Position numbers and translations under genes: made by a program. Of a stretch of DNA of 64,000 nucleotides, positions 27,406 through 36,257 are shown piece after piece; position 1 is the first letter of the stretch, and each line of letters starts with the position of its first letter. Source of the DNA: CALVGQ01 sp964370435. Lineage in GTDB: Bacteria > Bacillota_I > Bacilli_A > Erysipelotrichales > Erysipelotrichaceae. The DNA lies in the NCBI GenBank assembly GCA_964370435.1, contig CAYJJG010000002.1:121745-185744 (forward strand). The letters run 5' to 3'. The notes beneath the pieces are model-generated. The model saw nothing but the letters and a program-made list of their open reading frames with translations. It was not told where the DNA came from and did no database searches.

Positions 27406-28401
27406 TTATTCTGATTTTAAATTTCTTGACATTAAAGCTACAATTGCTTCTTTTGGATTCTTATTTTCATATAACACCTGATAAACTTGTTCAGTAATTG
27501 GCATACTAATTCCATGCTTTTTTGCCATCTCATAGACAGTCTTTGCAGTCTTTACTCCTTCGACAGTTTTTGTATTAGATTCAAAAAATGCTTTAGCGCT
27601 ACCGCTCTTTCCAATAGCTAAACCTGCTTGATAATTTCGCGAATGAACAGATGTGCAAGTAACAATCAAATCACCTACTCCAGTGAGCCCTAAGTAAGTC
27701 TCTGCTTTAGCACCAAAATGCGCTCCAAATCGTGCCATTTCAGCAAGTCCTCTAGTCATTAAAGCAGCTCTAGCATTGTCTCCCTGACCAACACCAGCCA
27801 ATACTCCACTAGCTAGTGCCATAACATTTTTAATAGCTACACCTATTTCAGATCCTACTACATCAACACCGCGATAAACTCTAAAATAGTCATTAGACAT
27901 AAATTCTTGAACAATTTGAGCACTTTTTTCATTTTCACAAACCGCATTAACTGTTGTAAGCAGTCTTAAGACAACTTCTTCAGCGTGACTTGGACCAATT
28001 AAAGAAACAACATCTTTACATGTATCATTATTAAGTAAACGTCTAATTACAACACTTAAGCGCTCGTGGGTTTCTGGATGAAAACCTTTAGCTACATTAA
28101 TAATAATAGCTGGCTTATCTACATAAGAAGCAATGTTTTTACATACTTCTTCTAATGCCATAACAGGTACTGCCAATAAGATTAAATCACTACCCTTGAT
28201 TTCACTTAGTTCTAAAGTGGCTTTTAATTCTGGATTTAGCTGCACCTCTGGAAAATATTTACTATTTTGATGTTGCTCATTGATATCCATGACTTCTTTT
28301 TCATCAATACCCCAAAGTACCACATCATGCTTGTTATCTTTAGCTACTTGAGCTAAAGCTGTACCCCAACTTCCACTACCAATGATACTAATTTTCATCA
28401 T
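27406..28401 (-). CDS. gpsA: NAD(P)H-dependent glycerol-3-phosphate dehydrogenase
   Basis: Makes sn-glycerol-3-phosphate from dihydroxyacetone phosphate for phospholipid synthesis. The dinucleotide-binding loop IIGSGSWGTALAQ is at residues 5-17, and the catalytic lysine is in EIGVAIKNVMALASG; GDNARAALMTRGLAEM is the family signature for substrate binding. Length 331 aa is normal. It follows der with a one-base overlap, as in Bacillus subtilis. Confidence 0.96.
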   Translation of the reverse strand: MMKISIIGSGSWGTALAQVAKDNKHDVVLWGIDEKEVMDINEQHQNSKYFPEVQLNPELKATLELSEIKGSDLILLAVPVMALEEVCKNIASYVDKPAIIINVAKGFHPETHERLSVVIRRLLNNDTCKDVVSLIGPSHAEEVVLRLLTTVNAVCENEKSAQIVQEFMSNDYFRVYRGVDVVGSEIGVAIKNVMALASGVLAGVGQGDNARAALMTRGLAEMARFGAHFGAKAETYLGLTGVGDLIVTCTSVHSRNYQAGLAIGKSGSAKAFFESNTKTVEGVKTAKTVYEMAKKHGISMPITEQVYQVLYENKNPKEAIVALMSRNLKSE

Positions 28402-29711
28402 TAATCCTTCTTTCTTGCCATAATATGAATCGGTGTTCCTACAAAACCAAAAGATTCACGTAAACGATTTTCAATATAACGCATATAACTAAAATGAAGT
28501 AACTCAGGATCATTTACAAATAAAATAAAAGTTGGTGGAGCAACAGCAACTTGTGATACATAATATATTTTACAGCGTTTACCATTATGTGTTGGAGCTG
28601 GTGTCATCATTTGAGCATCCAAAACAACTTCATTTAAGACATTCGTTGCAATACGAAGATTAGAATAATTATACACTTCTTCAATTAGCGGAAACAAAGT
28701 ATGAACACGTTGTTTTGTTAGAGCACTCACAAAAGCAATTGGTGCATACGATAAATAAGAAAAATCAGTTCTAATAAGTTTTACTGTCTCATGCATAGTT
28801 TGATCATCTTTCTCAATTTGATCCCATTTATTATATACAATAATAATTGGTTTACCAGCTTCATGAGCATACCCTGCAACATGCTTATCCTGTTCCCTTA
28901 CTCCTTTTTCGCCATCAATTAGAAATAAAACAACATCAGCCCGCTCAATTGCGCTCATTGCTCTAAGTACAGAATACTTTTCTACATTTTCATATATTTT
29001 TCCGCGTTTTCTAATCCCTGCGGTATCAATCACAACATACTGATTACCATCTTTTGTAAAGACAGTATCCACTGCATCTCTTGTTGTTCCCTCAATTTCA
29101 CTTACAATAACACGATCTTCATTCAAAATCGCATTGACCAAACTAGATTTCCCTACATTAGGTCGTCCTATTAAGGCAAATTTTAACATGCCATCATAGT
29201 CTTTAGTTCGCTTATCTGGAAATAAAGTGATACATTCATCTAGTACATCACCCACACCAATACCATGAGCTCCACTCACAGCTATCGGATCACTTTTAAT
29301 CCCAAGTGAATAAAATTCATAGATATGCTCCATTAAGTGGCTATCATCTATTTTATTTACCAATAGTAGTACTGGTTTCTTAGTTTTACTTAACATTTTA
29401 GCGATATATTCATCATCATAAGTAACGCCTTCACGTCCATTTACTACAAAAAGAATTATATCTGCCTCATCGATAGCGATTTCTACTTGCGCTTTTATTT
29501 CAACTTGAAAAGGTTGATCTTGGAGTTGTATACCCCCAGTATCAATAACTCTAAATTCTCTAGTTAACCAATTAGCTTTAGCATAAATACGATCTCGTGT
29601 TACACCAGGAGTATCTTCTACTATTGAAACTCGTTCTCCTACAATTCTATTAAATATAGTTGATTTACCTACATTAGGTCTTCCAACAATTGCTATTACT
29701 CCATTAATCAT
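28401..29711 (-). CDS. der: Ribosome biogenesis GTPase Der (EngA)
   Basis: Essential GTPase with two tandem G domains and a C-terminal KH-like domain, needed for 50S maturation. Each G domain has its P loop (GRPNVGKST near residue 9 and GRPNVGKSS near 181), DTGG or DTAG switch motif, and NKID or NKWD. Length 436 aa matches Der. It overlaps cmk by eight bases and gpsA by one. The ypfD/rpsA-like gene that sits between cmk and der in Bacillus is missing. Confidence 0.97.
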   Translation of the reverse strand: MINGVIAIVGRPNVGKSTIFNRIVGERVSIVEDTPGVTRDRIYAKANWLTREFRVIDTGGIQLQDQPFQVEIKAQVEIAIDEADIILFVVNGREGVTYDDEYIAKMLSKTKKPVLLLVNKIDDSHLMEHIYEFYSLGIKSDPIAVSGAHGIGVGDVLDECITLFPDKRTKDYDGMLKFALIGRPNVGKSSLVNAILNEDRVIVSEIEGTTRDAVDTVFTKDGNQYVVIDTAGIRKRGKIYENVEKYSVLRAMSAIERADVVLFLIDGEKGVREQDKHVAGYAHEAGKPIIIVYNKWDQIEKDDQTMHETVKLIRTDFSYLSYAPIAFVSALTKQRVHTLFPLIEEVYNYSNLRIATNVLNEVVLDAQMMTPAPTHNGKRCKIYYVSQVAVAPPTFILFVNDPELLHFSYMRYIENRLRESFGFVGTPIHIMARKKD

Positions 29712-30378
29712 AATTATGCTCCTTTATCGCTTCATTTACATACACACTAATTACTTGTGTAACTTCATCAATATTCATTGAGGAAGTATCTATTTCATGG
29801 GCATCTTTTGCCTTTTTAAGTGGTGAATGTTCTCTAGTTTGATCTTGTAGATCACGTACTTCTATTTCTTCAGTGATAAGCGACAAATCACTTGTTATAC
29901 CTTTTTCTTGATTTTCTTGATGTCGTCTTAATCCTCGAGCATGACTACTTGCTACTAAAAATATCTTTACTTCAGCATCTTTTAAGACTACTGTACCAAT
30001 ATCTCTACCATCCATAATAACACCTTTATCAACAGCCATTTTTTGCTGCATACTCACTAAGTAAGCTCTCACTTTTTTAGCCTTTGATACTAGCGATGCC
30101 GCCATAGAAATCTCATTTTCTCTAATCAAGTCTCCAACATCCATACCATCTAAGTAGATGCTTCCATCACTCTTTAACACAATCTCTGTATCTTTCAACA
30201 TGGATATGATACTCTCTTCATCTTCTAAATCTAATTTTAATTTTAATGCTTTATAAGCCGTGCAACGATACATCGCACCTGTATCAAGATGGACATAACC
30301 AAATTGACTAGCTAACTTCTTAGCAACGGTGCTTTTTCCTGCTGCACTAGGGCCATCAATGGCAATGTTTATCTTCAT
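29704..30378 (-). CDS. cmk: Cytidylate kinase
   Basis: Phosphorylates CMP and dCMP with ATP. The P loop GPSAAGKSTVAKKL is at residues 8-21, LDTGAMYR at about 36-43, and DGRDIGTVVL plus the arginine-rich lid segment are conserved. Length 224 aa is typical. The gene lies in an operon with der and gpsA and is preceded by a gene for a tail-anchored acidic protein ten bases upstream. Confidence 0.96.
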   Translation of the reverse strand: MKINIAIDGPSAAGKSTVAKKLASQFGYVHLDTGAMYRCTAYKALKLKLDLEDEESIISMLKDTEIVLKSDGSIYLDGMDVGDLIRENEISMAASLVSKAKKVRAYLVSMQQKMAVDKGVIMDGRDIGTVVLKDAEVKIFLVASSHARGLRRHQENQEKGITSDLSLITEEIEVRDLQDQTREHSPLKKAKDAHEIDTSSMNIDEVTQVISVYVNEAIKEHNYD

Positions 30379-30388
30379 AAAATACTCC

Positions 30389-31231
30389 TTACGCTGTTAA
30401 TATACGATAAATTAATATAACTGAAATCACCGAAACTATCAAAATTAATATAACTAGAATGGTATTCAAGGTACTATTACTAGTTTCATTAACATAATCA
30501 CGCTCTTTAATTCCAACATTATAGTTTGTTTTCTCTACTGTTTCTTGGTGGTCTTCGTGAACTTCTTTTTGCTGTTCTTGTTGAACTTCCTCTGTTGTTT
30601 CCTCTACCTTATCAAAAGAATTTAAAGTAGCATCCTCGATAAAAAATAATTCGCGAAGTTTAGATTTCTTCTTTTCTTCTTCTAATGTATCTACTTCTTC
30701 AGTTTCATTTATCAACTTTGCAATTTCATCAGTAATTGCTTCGTTTCTAGCATGCACTTCTTCAGTTACTTGCTTTTGTTCTTCAATAGTTCCATCTTTC
30801 GACAAAACTACCTCTGTTTTTATACAATCAAACACCTCTTGACTAAATTCTTGATCAGTACTCATCTTTTTCAAACTATCAAATACATGTTGAGAAGTTT
30901 TTTCACTTGTGATATATCCTTTTTTAAGATTATACTCTTTTATTTCTTTAATATATTCATCTAAGTACTCATTATTAAAAGTATCCGTAGCTTTTACTGG
31001 CTCCTGTACAACTTCTTCAATGGGTTCCTGTACTTCTACTGTTCTAGCCTGATGATTAGGATTATGTTCACTGTCTTCCCTAATTTCTACTGCATCAAAT
31101 TGATTAGAATCAATACGATTTAATCGCTGTGCAAAAGAATTTAAATCACTTGATGTTAATTTAGATTCTGCGTCATTAGATAAAGATTCATGTAAATCTG
31201 CATATTTTTTTACTCTTGATAACTTTTCCAT
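30389..31231 (-). CDS. Tail-anchored acidic protein of unknown function
   Basis: 280 aa from an ATG with GGAGG upstream; the open frame runs 13 codons further but without a ribosome site. The body is hydrophilic, strongly acidic and glutamine/glutamate-rich, with predicted coiled-coil or disordered stretches such as EEVQQEQQKEVHEDHQE. The only hydrophobic segment is at the C-terminus (about residues 255-277), leaving two or three residues outside: the form of a tail-anchored membrane protein. I know no family for it. It leads the operon with cmk, der and gpsA. Confidence 0.75.
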   Translation of the reverse strand: MEKLSRVKKYADLHESLSNDAESKLTSSDLNSFAQRLNRIDSNQFDAVEIREDSEHNPNHQARTVEVQEPIEEVVQEPVKATDTFNNEYLDEYIKEIKEYNLKKGYITSEKTSQHVFDSLKKMSTDQEFSQEVFDCIKTEVVLSKDGTIEEQKQVTEEVHARNEAITDEIAKLINETEEVDTLEEEKKKSKLRELFFIEDATLNSFDKVEETTEEVQQEQQKEVHEDHQETVEKTNYNVGIKERDYVNETSNSTLNTILVILILIVSVISVILIYRILTA

Positions 31232-31252
31232 AGTCCTACCTCCATCTATGGT

Positions 31253-31261
31253 ATTATAACA
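31253..31261 (-). promoter_or_regulatory. Extended -10 promoter of the cmk-der-gpsA operon
   Basis: TGTTATAAT on the minus strand about 22 bases upstream of the tail-anchored-protein start; the -35 region is poor (TAGGTT at 17 bases). Confidence 0.4.
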
Positions 31262-31318
31262 AAAAAACACTATTTAACCTAGTAAAAGAATGTCTTTTAT
31301 CACAAATTAATGAAAAAA

Positions 31319-31341
31319 AACTTCGCACATTGTACGAAGTT
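31319..31341 (-). terminator. Terminator of the lrp-aminotransferase operon
   Basis: AACTTCG / CGAAGTT stem with a nine-base loop, followed by a seven-or-more T-run on the minus strand, next to the aminotransferase stop. Confidence 0.88.
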
Positions 31342-31343
31342 AA

Positions 31344-32504
31344 CTAGATTCTCTTACTTATAAAACGCTCTATTCTAACCAGTGCTTCTTTTATCTCATC
31401 AAGACTATAAGCATAGGATATTCGAATAAACCCTTCTCCACTTGTCCCAAAAGCATTCCCTGGTACAACTGCTACTTTTTCTTCTTCTAAAAGCTGCATA
31501 CAAAATTCTTCAGAAGTTAGTTTAGTGCTAGTAATATTAGGGAAAACATAAAATGCTCCTTGAGGAAGTGCACAACTAAGACCAATTCTCCTAAGATTAT
31601 TAACTAAGAAATTTCTTCTTTGCTCAAATGAATCTTTCATCTCAACACAACGCTCATCACCATTTTTAGAGGCTTCAATAGCAGCATACTGACAAAACGT
31701 AGTAGGACACATAATAGTATGCTGATGAATACGACATATATAATGGATTAGTTCTTTATGCCCACATAAATAACCTAAACGCCAACCTGTCATCGCATAA
31801 GCTTTAGAAAAGCCATTCATTACGATTATTTGATCTTTTATTTCCTCAAATTCTGCTAATGAGCTATGTTTATTATCATAATTTAACTCGGAATAAATTT
31901 CATCCGAAAGGACAATAATATCGTTCTCTTTAATTAATGATACTAATTTAGCATAGTCTTCATGGTTCATTATTCCTCCTGTAGGATTAGAAGGATAATT
32001 TATTAAAAGCAGTTTAGTCTTATCACTAATAGCCTCTTTTAATGCTTCATACGTTAGTTTAAAGTGATCTTCTTCCTTACAATCAATAATTACAGGAATT
32101 CCACCTGATAGTTGAATAATAGGCTCATATGCCACATAACTTGGTTGAACAATAATAACCTCATCACCGGGATTAACCAAAGCACGCATCACTAAATCGA
32201 TTCCTTCACTTGCTCCAACAGTTACTAAGATTTCATCCTTATAGTTATAACTTAAATTAAAGCGGCGTTTTAAATAATGAGCAATTTCTTTTCTAAGTTC
32301 CAATAAACCCATATTAGCTGTATAAAAGGTATAACCTTGTTTTATCGCATGAATAGCTTCAGCGCGTATTGACCATGGTGTATCAAAATCAGGTTCACCA
32401 ACACCCAAAGAAATAACCCCCTCAATTTCATTAGCTAAATCAAAAAACTTCCTTATTGGTGAAGGCTTTGTATTTAACGCACGTTTACTTAAATATTTCT
32501 CCAT
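31344..32504 (-). CDS. Class I/II pyridoxal-phosphate aminotransferase
   Basis: 386-aa aminotransferase of the fold-type I AspC/PatA group. The PLP lysine is in FSKAYAMTGWRLGY, the NYPSNPTGG motif binds the cofactor ring, and SDEIYSEL contains the aspartate that contacts the pyridine nitrogen; RISYA near the end carries the carboxylate-binding arginine. The Lrp-type regulator gene overlaps its start by one base, which suggests use on an amino acid sensed by that regulator. Substrate specificity cannot be read from the sequence. Confidence 0.9.
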   Translation of the reverse strand: MEKYLSKRALNTKPSPIRKFFDLANEIEGVISLGVGEPDFDTPWSIRAEAIHAIKQGYTFYTANMGLLELRKEIAHYLKRRFNLSYNYKDEILVTVGASEGIDLVMRALVNPGDEVIIVQPSYVAYEPIIQLSGGIPVIIDCKEEDHFKLTYEALKEAISDKTKLLLINYPSNPTGGIMNHEDYAKLVSLIKENDIIVLSDEIYSELNYDNKHSSLAEFEEIKDQIIVMNGFSKAYAMTGWRLGYLCGHKELIHYICRIHQHTIMCPTTFCQYAAIEASKNGDERCVEMKDSFEQRRNFLVNNLRRIGLSCALPQGAFYVFPNITSTKLTSEEFCMQLLEEEKVAVVPGNAFGTSGEGFIRISYAYSLDEIKEALVRIERFISKRI

Positions 32505-32992
32505 TATGGTGTAACCTTCAAGCGATTTTGAGTACTTTCTTCTTCCATCAAAGATACTCCCTCGACTTTGTACTGCTTTAAAACAAAATGAGTTACAGTT
32601 CCCTTAACATTTTCAATTGGAGCCAATTTTTGTGCAACAAAATTAGCTACCTCACGCATTGTTTTACCTTTAATAATTACTTTGAATTCATACGAACCAC
32701 TCATTAAATAAAGTGAGCTCACTTCAGGATAAGAAACAATAGCCTCTGCCACGCGATCATACCCCTTATCTCTTTCAGGAGTTGCATTCACTTCAATAAT
32801 TGCTAATACTTTTTCTTTACTTGTTTTGTCCCAGTTAATAACGGTATGATACCCGCATATTATGTTCTCTTTTCTTAATTCATCCATTACTTGACTTACT
32901 ACTTCTTCACTGCTATTTAATATATCAGCTAAGTCACTAATGCTTACTCTTGCATTAGTTTCAATGGCTTGTAGCAATTTAATCTCATCCAT
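32504..32992 (-). CDS. Lrp/AsnC-family transcriptional regulator
   Basis: 162 aa. N-terminal helix-turn-helix (LLQAIETNARVSISDLADIL) and a C-terminal RAM/AsnC ligand-binding domain of ferredoxin-like fold. The open frame extends ten codons upstream, but AGAGGTG precedes the ATG at 32992, which I choose. The gene is directly coupled to the aminotransferase; an amino acid is the likely effector of this family. Confidence 0.88.
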   Translation of the reverse strand: MDEIKLLQAIETNARVSISDLADILNSSEEVVSQVMDELRKENIICGYHTVINWDKTSKEKVLAIIEVNATPERDKGYDRVAEAIVSYPEVSSLYLMSGSYEFKVIIKGKTMREVANFVAQKLAPIENVKGTVTHFVLKQYKVEGVSLMEEESTQNRLKVTP

Positions 32993-33043
32993 AAATTCAC
33001 CTCTTTTATTATCATAGTACAATATGGTATCGAGTTCAATTAA

Positions 33044-33079
33044 AAAAAGATTAAACCTTATTTAAGATTTAATCTTTTT
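33044..33079. terminator. Terminator after efp
   Basis: AAAAAGATTAAA / TTTAATCTTTTT stem with an inner CTTA / TAAG stem. T-runs occur on both strands; it lies just after the efp stop. Confidence 0.85.
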
Positions 33080-33085
33080 ACTACA

Positions 33086-33643
33086 CTATGCTCTACTTGA
33101 ATACTTTCCATCAGCAGTAGTTACTAATACCATTTCCCCTTGTTCAATAAATAGCGGAACCTTAATTTCAAGTCCTGTTGAACAAACAGCATTTTTAGAT
33201 GCCGAAGTTGCTGTATCTCCTTTAACTGCTGGCTCACACTCAGTAATCTCTAATGCAACTTTATCTGGTAAAATTACTCCTAGAATTTCTTCCTCATAAA
33301 CTGAAATAGTTACATTATCATTTTCTTTTAAGAATTTCATTTCCCATTTTAAACGATCTTTATTAATTTCAATTTGATCATAAGTACTCGTATCCATAAA
33401 TACTAATGCTTCTCCCTCATCATAAAGGTATTGCATTTCTTTTTTCTCGATCATTGCTTGTTCAACTTTGTCACCACCTGTGAATGACATTTCATTAATT
33501 ACGCCCGATCTTAAGTTTCTTACTTTAACTTTTACAATCATTTGGCGCATTGCAGTTTTGTTGTGCGAAATATCTAAAACTACATAAATATTGGAATCTT
33601 TTTCAAAAGTTGTTCCTGGTTTTAAATCATTAACAATTATCAT
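33086..33643 (-). CDS. efp: Elongation factor P
   Basis: Relieves ribosome stalling at polyproline. The three OB/KOW domains are recognisable: N-terminal KOW-like domain, central EFP domain with TGGDKVEQAMIEKKEMQYLY, and the C-terminal TGLEIKVPLFIEQGE ... DGKYSSRA signature. Length 185 aa is normal. The loop that carries the modified lysine or arginine is unusual: it reads SHNKTAMRQMIVKVKVRN instead of PGKG-x-AFVR, about three residues longer to the conserved NLR. A candidate modified residue is the K or R in that loop. AGGATGG precedes the ATG. Confidence 0.95.
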   Translation of the reverse strand: MIIVNDLKPGTTFEKDSNIYVVLDISHNKTAMRQMIVKVKVRNLRSGVINEMSFTGGDKVEQAMIEKKEMQYLYDEGEALVFMDTSTYDQIEINKDRLKWEMKFLKENDNVTISVYEEEILGVILPDKVALEITECEPAVKGDTATSASKNAVCSTGLEIKVPLFIEQGEMVLVTTADGKYSSRA

Positions 33644-33689
33644 ATTGTCACCATCCTACCTCTTTATTTTAGTGATTATCCGTTAATTG

Positions 33690-34034
33690 TCAAGGACTCA
33701 GTACTAAATCAACAACCTCTTTTCGTGATGTGTCTATGATGAATTTTAGTCTACGCCCTTCATTTAGAAGATATACTTCGATTTCATCATCATAAACATA
33801 AGCTTCATAAGGATAAGTTGCCTCTTCTTTAAAGATATACGATTGATCACTTTGTTTTAAATGGCAATTTAATTCATTAATTAAATACGCTTCAGCAGTT
33901 ATATCCTCATTTACTTTTTTCATCTCATCAACTATCATTAAATGAGCTACCATTTGACTACTAATAAGGGATACTAACCATAAAATATTAAAAAATATGG
34001 CTATAAATAGTACACTTATAAACCCTTTATGCAT
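33690..34034 (-). CDS. ComGG-position minor pilin-like protein
   Basis: 114 aa, last gene of the comG operon. It has an N-terminal hydrophobic segment (about residues 5-30) like the other competence pseudopilins but lacks a clear prepilin cleavage site. Sequence conservation of ComGG is low, so assignment rests on position after a ComGF-like gene and on the single membrane segment. Its start overlaps the upstream gene by eight bases. Confidence 0.6.
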   Translation of the reverse strand: MHKGFISVLFIAIFFNILWLVSLISSQMVAHLMIVDEMKKVNEDITAEAYLINELNCHLKQSDQSYIFKEEATYPYEAYVYDDEIEVYLLNEGRRLKFIIDTSRKEVVDLVLSP

Positions 34035-34425
34035 CAGATAACACCACCGTTCTATTAACCTTATCTCGACTAAAAAACATCATAAGTAATTGATTCTCTT
34101 CATAAAAGTAAACATCTTCAATTGCTACTAAAAAGATCCATGTTCCAGGAGTTATATAAAGATAGTTTTCATTAGCTAGCACATTAATGTTTTCTTCTTG
34201 ATATCTGCAGGTTACTTGATTATGCTCAATATTTTTGTCATAACAAAGATTCATTACACGCCGCAGTTGAGCTAAAGCAATTTCATCTTGCATTGCTTGA
34301 TTAAAGAAGTCATGTTTACTTACTAATCTTAGTAAAGTTATTTCTAATGGTAAAAATAGTGAAATCACTAATAAAGTTAATAGGAATTGTTCGAGGATAA
34401 ATCCTCTTCTTCGATTGCTGGACAT
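34027..34425 (-). CDS. comGF: ComGF-like competence pseudopilin
   Basis: 132 aa. RRGFILEQFLLTLLVISLFL gives a prepilin-like start followed by a hydrophobic helix; the rest resembles ComGF with a small beta-rich head. It overlaps the ComGE-like gene by 49 bases in a different frame. Role: minor component of the transformation pilus built with ComGC. Confidence 0.7.
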   Translation of the reverse strand: MSSNRRRGFILEQFLLTLLVISLFLPLEITLLRLVSKHDFFNQAMQDEIALAQLRRVMNLCYDKNIEHNQVTCRYQEENINVLANENYLYITPGTWIFLVAIEDVYFYEENQLLMMFFSRDKVNRTVVLSDA

Positions 34426-34631
34426 AACACATCACAGTTCCTCTCCATAATTTGAAGTCGATAGCTTATATTAGATTGTATGATCTCAGTTTGATGAAGT
34501 ATCTGTGTATCATAGTTCACCAAAACAAAATATAAAGCATAAACAATACTAAAAGAACTCATAGTGATAAATACCGACAATAATGCATCCGATAAAATAA
34601 ATCCTCTATTTCTTATATACAAGTCGACCAC
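34377..34631 (-). CDS. ComGE-like competence pseudopilin
   Basis: 84 aa with a prepilin-like N-terminus (NRGFILSDALLSVFITM) and a short head containing two cysteines (CDVLCP). Identification is mainly by position between the ComGD- and ComGF-like genes. The overlap with both neighbours suggests coupled translation. Confidence 0.6.
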   Translation of the reverse strand: MVDLYIRNRGFILSDALLSVFITMSSFSIVYALYFVLVNYDTQILHQTEIIQSNISYRLQIMERNCDVLCPAIEEEDLSSNNSY

Positions 34632-34935
34632 CTCCTAATTGAATCACCATTTCATGATGGCGACCATGGTTATCAAAAATAATGGTTTGAGCTTTGTTGA
34701 TATGTCCTGCTTCATTCAATTTTATCGGATAATTATGATATAACTTATACTCCTTATTAAACTCACTGGACTTTCTAGATGCCATGGTTTTTGCCTGCAT
34801 CACTAGATAATCGTAAACAAAAGTATATACGCTATCTTGAAGAGGTCGATAAAAAGGTAATACGATAATACTTAATATACTTATAGCAGCCAATACCACC
34901 ATTAATTCCAATAAAGTATAACCCTTACTGCACAT
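34606..34935 (-). CDS. comGD: ComGD-like competence pseudopilin
   Basis: 109 aa with a type IV prepilin signal at the start (KGYTLLELMVVLAAISIL; cleavage expected before the Y, G/Y-TLLEL with conserved E at +5). The remaining globular head is weakly conserved. It overlaps comGC by 11 bases. It is probably processed by the prepilin peptidase ComC, not encoded here. Confidence 0.78.
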   Translation of the reverse strand: MCSKGYTLLELMVVLAAISILSIIVLPFYRPLQDSVYTFVYDYLVMQAKTMASRKSSEFNKEYKLYHNYPIKLNEAGHINKAQTIIFDNHGRHHEMVIQLGGGRLVYKK

Positions 34936-35221
34936 AAGCTTTCCCCTGTATTAAAACAATGATACGTCCATCACTACAACTTGTTTGTTGATTTGTTAAT
35001 AAGGATGCCTGAATCAAATCATTTACTGTTGAAGGGTAGATATCATAATCTAGTTTATATTGTAGAATAGCACTATCTACAACTTTAACTAATGCATCAC
35101 AGCCCTTTTCATCTACTATTTTTATAACTGATTGAATATTAGGTACAGTCAGTAAAAACAAAATTGATAGTACACTTACTACAATGACCATTTCTAGCAA
35201 TGTGAATCCACGCTTCACCAT
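34925..35221 (-). CDS. comGC: ComGC major competence pilin
   Basis: 98 aa. The prepilin motif is KRGFTLLEMVIVVSVLSIL with glutamate at +5 after the predicted G/F cleavage; a compact head with two cysteines follows (KGCDAL and QTSCSDG). ComGC forms the transformation pilus that pulls in DNA. The gene lies two bases downstream of comGB. Confidence 0.88.
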   Translation of the reverse strand: MVKRGFTLLEMVIVVSVLSILFLLTVPNIQSVIKIVDEKGCDALVKVVDSAILQYKLDYDIYPSTVNDLIQASLLTNQQTSCSDGRIIVLIQGKAYVQ

Positions 35222-35222
35222 T

Positions 35223-36257
35223 TCACCCCATTTCTTGTATTATTGATAAAGGAAGTAATAAAACTTGATAAATTAAGACAAGCATCAAAGCAATACTACT
35301 ATAGCTTATCAAAGTTATTCTTTTAGCCCACCTCTTACAAAGGTTGTAACCTACTTGTGTATTATATTCAATATAACCTTCCAACATATTTTTTAATCCT
35401 GTCGAGTACACTGCAATTTGAATATATTTTTGTAGTGTAGTATCTAGATAGCGATTATTAATAGCATCTTCAATTTTTTCTCCTTTTAAAAGTGCTTGTT
35501 CAATATGATATGCATTAAACACTAAGAGCGGTTTTTGTTTCATCTTTTGTAAGATTAATAATATTGTTTGTGTAGTATAACCACTTTTAACACAAGCATG
35601 GAAATAAGCAGCAAATTGACCACTCACAAAATGACGCACTGTTTTATAAAAATAAGTTTTAGATAACAATACGTAACCAAGCACTTTATTTTTAGGTCTT
35701 ATAAAATAAAAAACTATTACCAATAACACAACTAAAACAATAAGTACACTATTGATGAACAAAGTAAATATCGTACCACCTGTTCTTAAAGTAAAATCAT
35801 TAACTTCAAAATCACGCATTAATGCTAATAACACAGGTAAACAAAGCACAATAAACAACTGTACTGCACCTAAACTAACTACAAATAAAATTAAAGGTCT
35901 TAATAGACTTTTTATGAATTGTTGTTTTGTCATTTTATCGTATTCATAAAGTTGTAAAGATAATTCTATTGCTTTTACAAAAGTAGTAAATTCTAAAAAA
36001 GAATAAACATGCTCCTTAATACCTCTTGGTAAATAATCTACAATAAATTCATTAATAATTAATCCTTGATCAAGTTGGCTCTTTATACTATTAAAAATAA
36101 ATGTACTATTTTTAGATAGTGTTATTTCTAAACTATCTAAAAAATTAAAACCACTATTCATTAAACGATAAAGTCCTTCAACTTCAAGATAACTTAATGT
36201 CGTTCTCGGTTTGTTTAAGCGATAAATAACCTTTTCTAACGCCTTCTTGAATTTCAT
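35223..36257 (-). CDS. comGB: ComGB pilus assembly membrane protein (GspF-like)
   Basis: Inner-membrane platform of the competence pilus with three main hydrophobic segments. The core shows the GspF layout, e.g. YLEVEGLYRLMNSGFNFLDSLEITL and YFHACVKSGYTTQTILLIL. The start is uncertain: the open frame reaches 36332, an ATG at 36257 gives 344 aa, and even the latter overlaps comGA by 74 bases with no ribosome site. Conserved positions begin before the next ATG, so a long overlap with comGA appears real. Confidence 0.82.
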   Translation of the reverse strand: MKFKKALEKVIYRLNKPRTTLSYLEVEGLYRLMNSGFNFLDSLEITLSKNSTFIFNSIKSQLDQGLIINEFIVDYLPRGIKEHVYSFLEFTTFVKAIELSLQLYEYDKMTKQQFIKSLLRPLILFVVSLGAVQLFIVLCLPVLLALMRDFEVNDFTLRTGGTIFTLFINSVLIVLVVLLVIVFYFIRPKNKVLGYVLLSKTYFYKTVRHFVSGQFAAYFHACVKSGYTTQTILLILQKMKQKPLLVFNAYHIEQALLKGEKIEDAINNRYLDTTLQKYIQIAVYSTGLKNMLEGYIEYNTQVGYNLCKRWAKRITLISYSSIALMLVLIYQVLLLPLSIIQEMG

